Origin: Betaproteobacteria bacterium
Lineage (GTDB): Bacteria; Pseudomonadota; Gammaproteobacteria; Burkholderiales; Rhodocyclaceae
DNA: 64,000 nt
Assembly (NCBI GenBank): GCA_009781175.1
Contig: WQYQ01000014.1
Coordinates: 1 to 64,000, forward strand
Reading direction: 5' to 3'
In this document: piece by piece, positions 38,822 through 46,754 of the stretch
Layout: each line of letters starts with the position of its first letter
Numbering within the stretch: position 1 is the first letter of the stretch
Notes under the pieces: generated by a model
Database searches by the model: none
What the model saw: the letters and a program-made list of their open reading frames with translations, nothing else
What the model was told of the DNA's origin: nothing
Position numbers and translations under genes: made by a program

Positions 38822-39828
38822 CGCGGATGCCGGATGCGCGGATTGATGATCCCGTACAGCAGATCGACCGCGAGATTGACGAGGATGACGAGGCTGGCGC
38901 AGATCAGCAGCCCGCCTTGGACGATTGGATAATCGCGCCGATGGATCGCTTCGATCAGCCATTTGCCGATTCCGGGCCAGGCGAAGATCGTTTCGGTCAG
39001 CACTGCACCGCCGAGCAATACACCGACCTGCAAACCGGCCACGGTGACGACAGGGATCAAGGCATTGCGGAAAGCGTGCTTGGCGACGATGCGGAGGGGC
39101 GTGAGTCCTCTTGCGCGCGCCGCGCGGATGTAGTCCTCGCGTAGCACTTCGAGCATCGATGAACGCGTCATGCGCGCAAGTGTGGCGAGCGGAATCGTGC
39201 CGAGCGCGAGCGTGGGCAAAATCAGGTGCGACAGCGCTGAGCGGAACGCGCCCTCTTCGTCCGAAAGCCACGTGTCGACCAGCATCAGGCCCGTTACGTG
39301 TGGAGGATCGAATTCGATTCCGAGCCGCCCCGAAACCGGCGTCCATCCAAGATGCACCGAAAAATAGAGGATCAAAAGCAGCGCCCACCAGAACAGCGGC
39401 ATCGAATAGCCCGCGAGAGACACGCCCATCACGCCATAGTCGATTGGCGTATTGCGTTTGACCGCCGCGAGCATGCCGGCGGGAATGCCGATCAGCGCGG
39501 CGAAGAGAATTGCGCACAACGTGAGTTCGAACGTCGCCGGAAAGCGGTCGAGGAATTCGGAGAGCACGGGCTCATGGCTGACGATGGAAACGCCGAGATC
39601 GCCGTGCAGCGCCTTCCAGACAAATTCGCCGTACTGCGCCGGCAAGGGCCGGTCCAGCCCGAACTCATGCAATAGCTGTGCATGCCGCGCCGGATCGATG
39701 CCGCGCTCGCCCGACAGCGCTTCGACCGGATCGCCTGGGACCATGCGGATCAGCGCGAACACGAGCAAGGTGATCCCGATGAAGGTCGGGATCACGACGG
39801 CGAGGCGTTTGAGAAAAAAAGTGAGCAT
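38818..39828 (-). CDS. dppB: Dipeptide ABC transporter permease
   Basis: The other membrane subunit. The 336-aa protein has the N-terminal FFLKRLAVVIPTFIGITLLVF helix, the DppB block GDPVEALSGERGIDPA, DRPLPAQYGEFVWKALHGDLG and the EAA loop YIRAARARGLTPLRIVAKHAFRNALIP. It is first of the cluster in the direction of transcription. The binding-protein gene that should precede it lies 2.5 kb away (dppA at 42306-43904). Confidence 0.94.
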   Translation of the reverse strand: MLTFFLKRLAVVIPTFIGITLLVFALIRMVPGDPVEALSGERGIDPARHAQLLHEFGLDRPLPAQYGEFVWKALHGDLGVSIVSHEPVLSEFLDRFPATFELTLCAILFAALIGIPAGMLAAVKRNTPIDYGVMGVSLAGYSMPLFWWALLLILYFSVHLGWTPVSGRLGIEFDPPHVTGLMLVDTWLSDEEGAFRSALSHLILPTLALGTIPLATLARMTRSSMLEVLREDYIRAARARGLTPLRIVAKHAFRNALIPVVTVAGLQVGVLLGGAVLTETIFAWPGIGKWLIEAIHRRDYPIVQGGLLICASLVILVNLAVDLLYGIINPRIRHPR

Positions 39829-39835
39829 CGAGCCG

Positions 39836-40186
39836 CTACAGCGTGATGACTTTTTCAGCGGCGCTCTGTGCTTCGACGATCCCGAGCATGTTCCCGATTT
39901 CGCCGACCGCCACGCGTTCCATCAGCCCGAAATATTCGAGGCAGGTGCGGCAGGCGATCAATGGAACGCCCACGTTGGCGAGTGCCCGAAGCTCTTCAAG
40001 GCAGTTCGAATCGTCGGCGATGAGTAATACGCCGCGCGTATAGAAGACGACCGCCTGCGGCAAATGGCCGCTTTCGTACAGAGTGCGGAAATAGGTCGCG
40101 ACCAGCCTGCGGCGCAGCGTATCGTCGCCATGTCCGAGACCGTCGTTGCCGACAACAATGACGGTGTTCGCAAATGAATGGGGCAT
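39836..40186 (-). CDS. YedF/DsrE-like sulfur-transfer domain protein
   Basis: The 116-aa protein matches the C-terminal DsrE-like domain of YedF: VIVVGNDGLGHGDDTLRRRL, VVFYTRGVLLI and the CRTC pair in VPLIACRTCLEYFGL, then AVGEIGNMLGIVE. YedF proteins of selenium metabolism normally have an N-terminal TusA domain, absent here, and no selD is nearby, so selenium involvement is only a possibility. I start at the ATG at 40186; the track extension covers the dispersed repeat. It starts 7 bp after dppB and could be read with dppB. Confidence 0.85.
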   Translation of the reverse strand: MPHSFANTVIVVGNDGLGHGDDTLRRRLVATYFRTLYESGHLPQAVVFYTRGVLLIADDSNCLEELRALANVGVPLIACRTCLEYFGLMERVAVGEIGNMLGIVEAQSAAEKVITL

Positions 40187-40202
40187 GGTGCGTTCCTGTT
40201 TC

Positions 40203-40380
40203 GAACCTGTTCGTAATCTTACTGCGAGGCTGTAATCGGGGCTCATGCTCGACTCACGGTCATTCTGCGCGGAGCGAAGCGCAGTCGCAGAATCCACTCT
40301 CGGAGGACAAATGGATTCTGCGACTTCGCGCAGAATGACGACGCGGAGGCGGGAAGGCTTGGAAGCTGTTCATAATTCTT
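40203..40380. repeat. Dispersed palindromic repeat, copy 2
   Basis: It shares with 24246-24457 the flanking direct repeats GAACCTGTTCGTAATCTT and GGAAGCTGTTCATAATTC, and the same inverted core (ATTCTGCGCGGAGCGAAGCG...TGGATTCTGCGACTTCGCGC), nearly identical over about 80 bases. It is 34 bp shorter than copy 1, mainly in the left spacer. It lies between the YedF-like gene and the xre gene. Confidence 0.8.
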
Positions 40381-40432
40381 CGCACAGGGCCGTAGGAATC
40401 GAGAAGATACTGCTTTATCAGTGGCAGGGGAT

Positions 40433-40756
40433 TTAATCACTTGCTTCTGCACGGAGAATCTTTTGCACGTTCTTCCGAGCAATTAGCGAAAGCTCTTCCC
40501 ATGCCAGAATCACCTTCGCTAATTCGTCGTCCTCGCAGTAGAAATATGCAGTTGGCACATGCAAGGTTTTGGCAATCTTGACTGCAAGCCCGAACGGCGG
40601 CTCGTGCACGCCAGTTTCGTATCGGCTTATTCGGGCGCTGGCCGTAGCTTCATCCAGCCCTATCTGAACCCCCAGCTTGTCTTGCGGAAGACACGCCCGC
40701 TGGCGAGCCGCGCGTAGGCGTCGCCCAAAAAGCGTAGCGGGATGCTTGAGTGTCAT
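40433..40756 (-). CDS. XRE-family transcriptional regulator
   Basis: The 107-aa protein has a helix-turn-helix of the XRE type (LFGRRLRAARQRACLPQDKL, then GLDEATASARISRYETGVHEPP) in its first 70 residues and a short C-terminal helical tail. Its start codon is directly beneath a perfect 21-bp palindrome, with a second 17-bp palindrome sharing the same half-site 33 bp (about three helical turns) away, consistent with autorepression. No toxin gene is adjacent, so it is not obviously an antitoxin. Confidence 0.85.
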   Translation of the reverse strand: MTLKHPATLFGRRLRAARQRACLPQDKLGVQIGLDEATASARISRYETGVHEPPFGLAVKIAKTLHVPTAYFYCEDDELAKVILAWEELSLIARKNVQKILRAEASD

Positions 40757-40775
40757 CCTACGATAATCGTAGGAT
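40755..40775. promoter_or_regulatory. Operator palindrome 1 at the xre start
   Basis: ATCCTACGAT and its inverse flank a single A, a perfect 10-1-10 palindrome. It overlaps the xre start codon. Confidence 0.7.
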
Positions 40776-40789
40776 GCTATGGTACAGTC

Positions 40790-40806
40790 TCTACGAAATT
40801 CGTAGA
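40790..40806. promoter_or_regulatory. Operator palindrome 2 upstream of xre
   Basis: TCTACGAA and its inverse flank a single A (17 bp). It shares CTACGA with palindrome 1; centres are 33 bp apart. Confidence 0.7.
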
Positions 40807-40862
40807 TTCAAGATTCGTCAAAACATTGGGCTAGCACTAGCGCTAATTCAAGGGAGAATCTA

Positions 40863-41381
40863 ATGCAGATCATCTGGTACATGCTCCGTCCCTTTTACAT
40901 GCTTGGCCTGTGGGTGGTCGTACCGCTCTTTCTTATCGCCTTTTTTGCTGTCCGCGGCGGCAATCACGACCCAGTGGGGCCGGTGCTGTTGGTTTTGGGC
41001 CTCGGCTACTTCGCGCTCGGCTACTGGTTGCTGAAGATGGTTCCCGACGCCCTGAATCGTCGCCTGTTTGCCCGCGTTGACAAATTCAAGGTGAACGGTT
41101 TCACCCCGCGCTGGGAAGCCGTTTCGGTGATGTACAACCGTTATGTGGGCTTCGCTCCGAAAACGCGCCAAGCGCTCTACATCGATATGAATGACGGCTC
41201 CGAACGGTTCATCGACTTCGACGATGTAACCGAATGGGAGCTGGAACAACAAAGACCCAATCACCCAGTGCTGTTGAAACTGCTCACGCGGCTGCCCGAT
41301 CTGCCGGTCATCGGCGTGCGTATCAATCGCCGTTTCTACGATACGAGTAACTCGCACCTCAAGGCAATCTTTGGTTCTTAA
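40863..41381 (+). CDS. Hypothetical membrane protein
   Basis: I do not recognise this 172-aa protein. Two hydrophobic segments (LGLWVVVPLFLIAFFAVRGG, then PVLLVLGLGYFALGYWLLKM) precede a soluble C-terminal part with FVNGFTPRWEAVSVMYNRYVGF-type sequence and SERFIDFDDVTEWELEQ. The second half suggests a cytoplasmic pleckstrin-like or DUF domain, but I would not name one. It is divergent from the xre gene, sharing an intergenic region with its operators, and has its own terminator. Confidence 0.75.
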   Translation: MQIIWYMLRPFYMLGLWVVVPLFLIAFFAVRGGNHDPVGPVLLVLGLGYFALGYWLLKMVPDALNRRLFARVDKFKVNGFTPRWEAVSVMYNRYVGFAPKTRQALYIDMNDGSERFIDFDDVTEWELEQQRPNHPVLLKLLTRLPDLPVIGVRINRRFYDTSNSHLKAIFGS

Positions 41382-41411
41382 GCCAAGCAACGTGCATTCT
41401 CGAAACAAACA

Positions 41412-41449
41412 GCGGGCATGCATTTTCGACGCATGCCCTTTTCTTTTTT
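41412..41449 (+). terminator. Intrinsic terminator of the membrane protein gene
   Basis: GGGCATGC pairs with GCATGCCC across a 9-base loop, followed by TTTTCTTTTTT. Confidence 0.93.
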
Positions 41450-41467
41450 GATTACGGAGATAAATGG

Positions 41468-42286
41468 ATGATTTCAAAAGCCAGTACGATGTTGTTGGCC
41501 GTTGGCCTTGTACTTGTTGGATGCGGTGGCAAGAAAGACTCGGCGCCACAGACGAATGCCTCGCCCGCGACACTGATGAACAGCCCCAAACCGTCCGGCC
41601 CGGTGCCCGCGCTGGCCGCAGCAGCGCAGAAATCAGCATTGCCCACATTGCCGAAACCGGACTTCGGCATCCCACTGGCGAGCTATGCCGATCTGAACGG
41701 CGAACCGGCGGGCATGGCGCTGACATACATCGTTTCAGCAAAGTCCCAGGACGCACTCAGCGACGAAGAGAAGCTCAATCGTCTGTCGCCGCGCTATTAC
41801 CGCGAAACCGATGTATTCAAGAAAAAAGATCTGGCCGCGGCCGAACTGCCGCGCATCGAGGCCACGCTGGATGAATATCGGAAGCATGACTACTATGCGT
41901 TGCCAGCATCCGTTTCTTGGGATGCAAACAAACCGCTGGGCCTGCAAAATGTCTCAGTAGGGCAATACGACTTCAATACAAAAAGTTTTCCACTAAGTGG
42001 CTATGGCGGATTCTGCTGGGCGTCGACAGGTGGAGTGCGAAATCAGCAAGGCGCCACACTGAAAATCCTGCCGTCTGATTTCCCGTGCAACCTGCCTGTT
42101 CCCGACGAAGCACAAGCAAAGCTTATCGAGGCGGCACGGGCAAAGAACGCGCTATCACTGCAAGGCACGCTGTATCTGTATGTGCCGCGCGTGGAAGATG
42201 GCACGGCGGTTGCTGTCATCTCTCACGCCCATCTTGAGCTAATCAACACACAAATCAAGGCTTCGCTGGCCAACTTCGATTTTTGA
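41468..42286 (+). CDS. Hypothetical lipoprotein
   Basis: The 272-aa protein has a lipobox after a short signal (LLAVGLVLVGCGG), then a low-complexity Ala/Pro-rich stretch and a folded domain from about residue 60 (FGIPLASYADLNGEPAGMALTYIVSA; LNRLSPRYYRETDVFKKKDL). It is not a family I can name. It begins 20 bp after the terminator of the preceding gene, so it has its own promoter. It is convergent with dppA. Confidence 0.78.
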   Translation: MISKASTMLLAVGLVLVGCGGKKDSAPQTNASPATLMNSPKPSGPVPALAAAAQKSALPTLPKPDFGIPLASYADLNGEPAGMALTYIVSAKSQDALSDEEKLNRLSPRYYRETDVFKKKDLAAAELPRIEATLDEYRKHDYYALPASVSWDANKPLGLQNVSVGQYDFNTKSFPLSGYGGFCWASTGGVRNQQGATLKILPSDFPCNLPVPDEAQAKLIEAARAKNALSLQGTLYLYVPRVEDGTAVAVISHAHLELINTQIKASLANFDF

Positions 42287-42305
42287 AGGATCTACGTGTA
42301 ATGTC

Positions 42306-43904
42306 TTAACGCTCCAAATCCACGGCATAAAAATTCAAGCCGTAAGTCGGTTCGAGGATAAAGCCTTTGACTTCCTTGCGCGCCACGCCGAAACGGTTGC
42401 CGTGGGCGAGCAAAAGCAGCGGTGATTCTTCGCGCAGTATTTCTTGCGCCTTGTGATAAAGCTTGGTGCGTTCCGCCTGATTCGGCGTGGTGCGCGCACG
42501 TTGCAATAGATCTTCGAAGGCGGGCGTGCTCCAGCGCGCGAGGTTGCCGCCGCTCTTGATCGCTTCGCTGGAAAGCAGGGGTTCGAAGTAGTTATCCGGC
42601 TCGCCGTTGCCCGACAGCCAGCCGTACATTACGGCCTGGTGCTCACCGGCGCGCTGGCGCTTCAAGTATTCGCCCCATTCGTAAGTCAGAAGCCTGGCGC
42701 GCACGCCGATCTTCGCGAAATCCGCCTGGAGCATTTCGCCCATGCGTTTGCCGTCGGGGTTGTAAGGCCGCACGACCGGGAGATACCACAACTCCATGTC
42801 GAAGCCGTTCGGATAACCGGCCTGGGCGAGCAGCGCTTTGGCTTTGGCGCTGTCGTAAGGCAAGGCCGGCAGTTTGTCGTTGGCCGCCCAGTAGGCCGGC
42901 GGCAGGATGTTCTTCGCCAGGATCGCGTGGCCTTGATACACGTTCGCAAGCAGGGCCTGCCGGTCGACCGCGAGGTTGAGCGCCTGGCGCACGCGCTTAT
43001 CGTCGAAAGGTTTCTTCTGCGTGTTCAGCGCGATATAGCTGACATTGAGCCCGGGCTGTTGCAGCAGGCGCAGCACGGGTTCTTTTTCGATCAAGGCGAC
43101 ATCGGCCGGTTTGACGGATACCGAAACATGACATTCGCCTGTTTTAAGCTTGGCGAATTGCACGGCCGGATCAGGCACGATCGCGAAAACGAGTTTGTCG
43201 ATCTTCGGCTTGCCGCGCCAATGCTGCGGGAAGGCGGCATAACGGATCAAGGCGTCCTTCTGATAGCTCACGAACTGGAACGGGCCGGTGCCGATCGGTT
43301 GGCGGTCGAGCAGTTCGGGCGTACCGGCGGCTTTAAGCTTCTCGGCATACTCGGCGGATTGAATGCCGAACAGATCGAAACTCATGCGCGTGAGAAACGG
43401 CGCTTCGGCTTTGCGCAGCGTGAAGCGGATCGTGTAGTCGTCGAGCTTTTCGAGCTTGGCCACATTCTCATCCATGCGCAAATTGGTGAACTGCGCATAG
43501 GCCAGCGCGCCCGAGAGTTTGTGGAACGGGTGCGCGGGATCGGCCTGGCGGTTCCAGGTGAACAGCACGTCGTCGGCATTAAAGTTGCGCGTCGGCTTGA
43601 ATTTTTCATTCGTATGAAACTTCACGCCGCGCCGCAGCCTGAAAGTGTATTGCAGACCGTCGGGCGAAATCGTCCAGGATTCGGCGAGCGCCGGCTGCAA
43701 TTCCGCGCTGCCAGGTTTGAAATCGAGCAGGGTGTCGGCGATCTGTGCGCCCGCGTCGGAGGTGTTTTGTCCGTTTGCGAACAGACGCGTCAGCGACTCC
43801 GGGCTGCCTTCGGCACAGTAGACAAGCGTTTTCGGCGCGGCGGCGAGCGGAGCAGAGCAGACAAGCAGCGCGGTAAGCGCAAAACGACGGAAACGAAGCG
43901 GCAT
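42306..43904 (-). CDS. dppA: Dipeptide ABC transporter periplasmic binding protein
   Basis: The 532-aa precursor has a signal peptide (MPLRFRRFALTALLVCSAPLAAA) and the SBP_bac_5 fold: KTLVYCAEGSPESLTRLFANG, ESWTISPDGLQYTFRLRRGVKFHT and NLAVDRQALLANVYQG. I chose the ATG at 43904 with the signal peptide over the track start at 43976. It should act with dppBCDF, all on the minus strand, but about 2.5 kb of other genes and a repeat lie between the two blocks. Ligand size unknown. Confidence 0.94.
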   Translation of the reverse strand: MPLRFRRFALTALLVCSAPLAAAPKTLVYCAEGSPESLTRLFANGQNTSDAGAQIADTLLDFKPGSAELQPALAESWTISPDGLQYTFRLRRGVKFHTNEKFKPTRNFNADDVLFTWNRQADPAHPFHKLSGALAYAQFTNLRMDENVAKLEKLDDYTIRFTLRKAEAPFLTRMSFDLFGIQSAEYAEKLKAAGTPELLDRQPIGTGPFQFVSYQKDALIRYAAFPQHWRGKPKIDKLVFAIVPDPAVQFAKLKTGECHVSVSVKPADVALIEKEPVLRLLQQPGLNVSYIALNTQKKPFDDKRVRQALNLAVDRQALLANVYQGHAILAKNILPPAYWAANDKLPALPYDSAKAKALLAQAGYPNGFDMELWYLPVVRPYNPDGKRMGEMLQADFAKIGVRARLLTYEWGEYLKRQRAGEHQAVMYGWLSGNGEPDNYFEPLLSSEAIKSGGNLARWSTPAFEDLLQRARTTPNQAERTKLYHKAQEILREESPLLLLAHGNRFGVARKEVKGFILEPTYGLNFYAVDLER

Positions 43905-43978
43905 GGAAATGGGCCTTGGGAGATTTTCAGCTATGCGATGATGGCAGAGCGTGACGGCAATGGTCGAGTGCCACAAAG

Positions 43979-44005
43979 CAAAACGGCCGCCTTATTACGG
44001 CAGCC
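43979..44005 (-). terminator. Probable terminator of the first yceI gene
   Basis: On the minus strand, GGCTGCC and GGCGGCC pair (with a G-U pair) around a short A/T loop and lead into CGTTTTG. It lies 20 bp after the yceI stop. Confidence 0.6.
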
Positions 44006-44025
44006 GCCTGCTGGGTCCTGAGTGC

Positions 44026-44592
44026 TCAGTTATTTTTGATCGCCTCGACGGGAATCTTGATCAGCACTTCTTCGCCGATATTCGGCGAATACTTCGAAAT
44101 ACCCCATTCGCTGCGCTTGATCGTGGTCGAAATGTCGCCGGCACACACCTCGCGTTTCAGCATCGGATGCGGCATGCATTTGAAGTTCGCGACCTGCAAC
44201 TTCACAGGTTTGGTGACGCCGCGCATTGTAAGCTGGCCATCGACCGTGACGAGCTTATCGCTATCGAAGTTGAATGTGTCGGACTTGAACGTGATGGTCG
44301 GATACTTGGCCGCATCGAAGAAATCTTCGCCCTTCACATGCTCGTTCCACTTTTCAAAGCCGAGATTGAGCGAGCCGGTTTCGATTGTTGCGGCGACACT
44401 GCCGGTTTTTTTCGTCCTATCGAGCGTAAGCGTGCCGGTGGTTTTGTCGAAGCGGCCGCGCTGGGTCGAAAGACCGAAATGGTTGATCTCGAACGTCGGC
44501 CAAACATGAGTCGGGTCCAGCGTATAGGTATCGGCGGCAAAAACAACGCCGGACAAGCCTGTAATCAGGGCAGCAGTGAATAGCTTCTTCAT
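44026..44592 (-). CDS. YceI family periplasmic lipid-binding protein
   Basis: YceI proteins form a periplasmic lipocalin-like barrel that binds polyisoprenoid-type lipids. The 188-aa precursor has a signal peptide (MKKLFTAALITGLSGVVFA), then YTLDPTHVWPTFEINHFGLST, the family start, and GTLTLDRTKKTGSVAATIE. It is the second of two tandem YceI genes behind cytochrome b561. Confidence 0.94.
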   Translation of the reverse strand: MKKLFTAALITGLSGVVFAADTYTLDPTHVWPTFEINHFGLSTQRGRFDKTTGTLTLDRTKKTGSVAATIETGSLNLGFEKWNEHVKGEDFFDAAKYPTITFKSDTFNFDSDKLVTVDGQLTMRGVTKPVKLQVANFKCMPHPMLKREVCAGDISTTIKRSEWGISKYSPNIGEEVLIKIPVEAIKNN

Positions 44593-44630
44593 TGGCGAAA
44601 CTCCTCTTTGCAGGGTTTTCGGAATGCCGG

Positions 44631-45191
44631 CTACCTCTTCGGCGCGGCGACCAAGTGGAATTTGATTTGCACTTCATCGGCGACGGTCGATGTATCCGCC
44701 CATTCGCCTTCGCCGATTTTGAAATCGAGGCGCTTGAGCGTGAAGGCGCCGTCGAAAACGCCATTGACGCCATCCTGTTTAAAGCTCGCCGGGGCTACAA
44801 CATCCTTTGACGTGCCCTTGATCGTGAGCGCGCCGTGCAGTTCGAAACGGTTGTTGCCGAGCGGCTTGATCGCGCTCGACTTGAAACTCGCACGCGGATA
44901 CTGCTTGAGGTTGAACCATTTCGCATCGGCGACCTCGTCGTTCGCCTCCTGGCTGCCCGCATCGATGCTGGCCATATCGAGGTCGAAACTCGTGCTGCCG
45001 CTTTGCGGCTTGGCCGGGTCGAAAGCCAGTGTGGCCTTGAAACGCTTGAAACTGCCGTCGACCGGCACGCCCATCTGTTTCGACACGAAGCTCAGCGTGC
45101 TTTTGTCGGTAAGCAGCGTGCCGAACTCGGTCGCCTGTGCGAACGGGATCGCGATCGCCGTCGCGGCGGCGAACAACAGAGACTTTTTCAT
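44631..45191 (-). CDS. YceI family periplasmic lipid-binding protein
   Basis: The 186-aa precursor has signal MKKSLLFAAATAIAIPFAQA, then STLSFVSKQMGVPVDGSFKRF and DLDMASIDAGSQEANDEVADAKWF. It resembles the first YceI only in fold-level features, so it is a diverged paralogue. The track ORF runs to 45950 through the cytochrome gene; the ATG at 45191 is the true start. It is 5 bp after cytochrome b561. Confidence 0.94.
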   Translation of the reverse strand: MKKSLLFAAATAIAIPFAQATEFGTLLTDKSTLSFVSKQMGVPVDGSFKRFKATLAFDPAKPQSGSTSFDLDMASIDAGSQEANDEVADAKWFNLKQYPRASFKSSAIKPLGNNRFELHGALTIKGTSKDVVAPASFKQDGVNGVFDGAFTLKRLDFKIGEGEWADTSTVADEVQIKFHLVAAPKR

Positions 45192-45196
45192 TGCGC

Positions 45197-45754
45197 TCAG
45201 CTTCCTATGCGTTTGAGGAACGGCAGCATGCGCGTCAGAACATCGTCGCGCGCCACCACGTGATGTTTGATTGCCGCGGCCGCGTGACCGGCGACAAGCA
45301 CGATCAGAGTCCAGGCCAGAACTTCGTGCGCCGCGTGCAGAATCTCCGCCAGCGCGGCGTCCTTGCCCACGAGATCGGGTAAGGGCAGCACGCCGAACCA
45401 AACGACGGGAAAACCTTTGGCTGAGCTGAAGAGCCAGCCGGCCAGGGGTACCGCGACCATCAGAAGATAAAGCATCCAATGCACGAGCTGCGCGAGGCGT
45501 TTTTCGAGTGGACGCATTGAGTCCGGCAGCGCCGGCGGCCGATGCGTCATGCGCCAGATCAGACGTAGCACCATGAGCGCCAGGACCGTCATGCCGGCCC
45601 ATTTGTGCCAACTGTAAATGGCTAGTTTTTGCGGCGAGAGTTTCAGACCGACCATGTAGAGGCCGACGGGAAACGCCACGAGAATCAACACCGCGATCAG
45701 CCAGTGCAGGACAATCGCGGTGCGGGTATAGGCAGTAGTGTCGAGACGGCTCAT
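45197..45754 (-). CDS. Cytochrome b561 family protein
   Basis: A small inner-membrane haem b protein that can oxidise or reduce quinol and periplasmic partners. The 185-aa sequence has four membrane helices with paired histidines (VLHWLIAVLILVAFPVGLYM; YSWHKWAGMTVLALMVLRLIW; ILHAAHEVLAWTLIVLVAGH). It is first of the b561-YceI-YceI cluster, a common pairing in which the cytochrome and YceI probably act on the same lipid-quinone substrate (inference). Confidence 0.93.
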   Translation of the reverse strand: MSRLDTTAYTRTAIVLHWLIAVLILVAFPVGLYMVGLKLSPQKLAIYSWHKWAGMTVLALMVLRLIWRMTHRPPALPDSMRPLEKRLAQLVHWMLYLLMVAVPLAGWLFSSAKGFPVVWFGVLPLPDLVGKDAALAEILHAAHEVLAWTLIVLVAGHAAAAIKHHVVARDDVLTRMLPFLKRIGS

Positions 45755-45828
45755 GCGGGGGGAGTCCTCTCATGATTTGGCATCGTGCGATGCCATTCAA
45801 GCGCTTAGCGAACGTAGCGCGCCAATAC

Positions 45829-46101
45829 TCAACTACCTGGCGGCGTAGTGCTGGACCCTGCCTTGGCGAGCGCTTGTTCAAGCTCGGCCACGCGTGTTTC
45901 GAGCCGCACGAGCTGCTCGCGGGCGCGCGCCAGAACCTCGCGTTGAACATCGAACTCCTCGCGTGTCACCAGATCCATTTTGCCCAGCATCGATGCGAAC
46001 ATTGCCTTGGCGTTGCGCTCGATATCTTTGGCGGGGCTTTTTTCCAATAGTTCGGCAAAGCGTTTCTGAAAATCGTCGACGAATTTCCCAGGTTCGATCA
46101 T
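45829..46101 (-). CDS. ubiK: Ubiquinone biosynthesis accessory factor UbiK
   Basis: UbiK (formerly YqiC/BMFP) is a small membrane-binding, coiled-coil protein that helps the aerobic ubiquinone hydroxylases. The 90-aa protein has the family motif DDFQKRFAELLEKSPAKDIERN and a heptad C-terminal coil (EVLARAREQLVRLETRVAELEQAL). Single gene, divergent from glnK. Confidence 0.9.
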   Translation of the reverse strand: MIEPGKFVDDFQKRFAELLEKSPAKDIERNAKAMFASMLGKMDLVTREEFDVQREVLARAREQLVRLETRVAELEQALAKAGSSTTPPGS

Positions 46102-46198
46102 GGCATTACCTTTCTTCGGTGGGCCGCGCGAAGCGGATGTTTGCGAGTGATCGATTTCAGTTTAACACGCTGGTTTTGGCTGGCTACTTTATGTCAGC

Positions 46199-46244
46199 GC
46201 ACGGATTTGGTGCGCGAATCAGCCGTTGCGCCACCAAGCGGTGC
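46199..46244 (+). promoter_or_regulatory. Candidate NtrC-binding sites upstream of glnK
   Basis: Two partial matches to GCACCANNNTGGTGC lie 31 bp apart (centres 46206 and 46237): GCACGGATTTGGTGC and GCCACCAAGCGGTGC. Each has a good right half. The distance of about three helical turns on one DNA face suits an NtrC enhancer, about 60-100 bp upstream of the sigma-54 promoter. Confidence 0.5.
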
Positions 46245-46299
46245 GTTTTTGTTGTGCTCCTATCCTCCGCAAGCGTGTCGGCGCTCGATCGCCGGGTAA

Positions 46300-46713
<414 letters not shown>

Positions 46714-46754
46714 AAGAACAAGCATTCCGAACTCTCCGCCAGAAGGAGATGCAA

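Noticed and set aside
40433-40756. XRE gene as an antitoxin
   Set aside because: No toxin-like small gene is adjacent on the same strand, so a toxin-antitoxin pair is not supported.
42639-44021. 460-aa plus-strand ORF across dppA
   Set aside because: Antisense shadow; no start context or domain.
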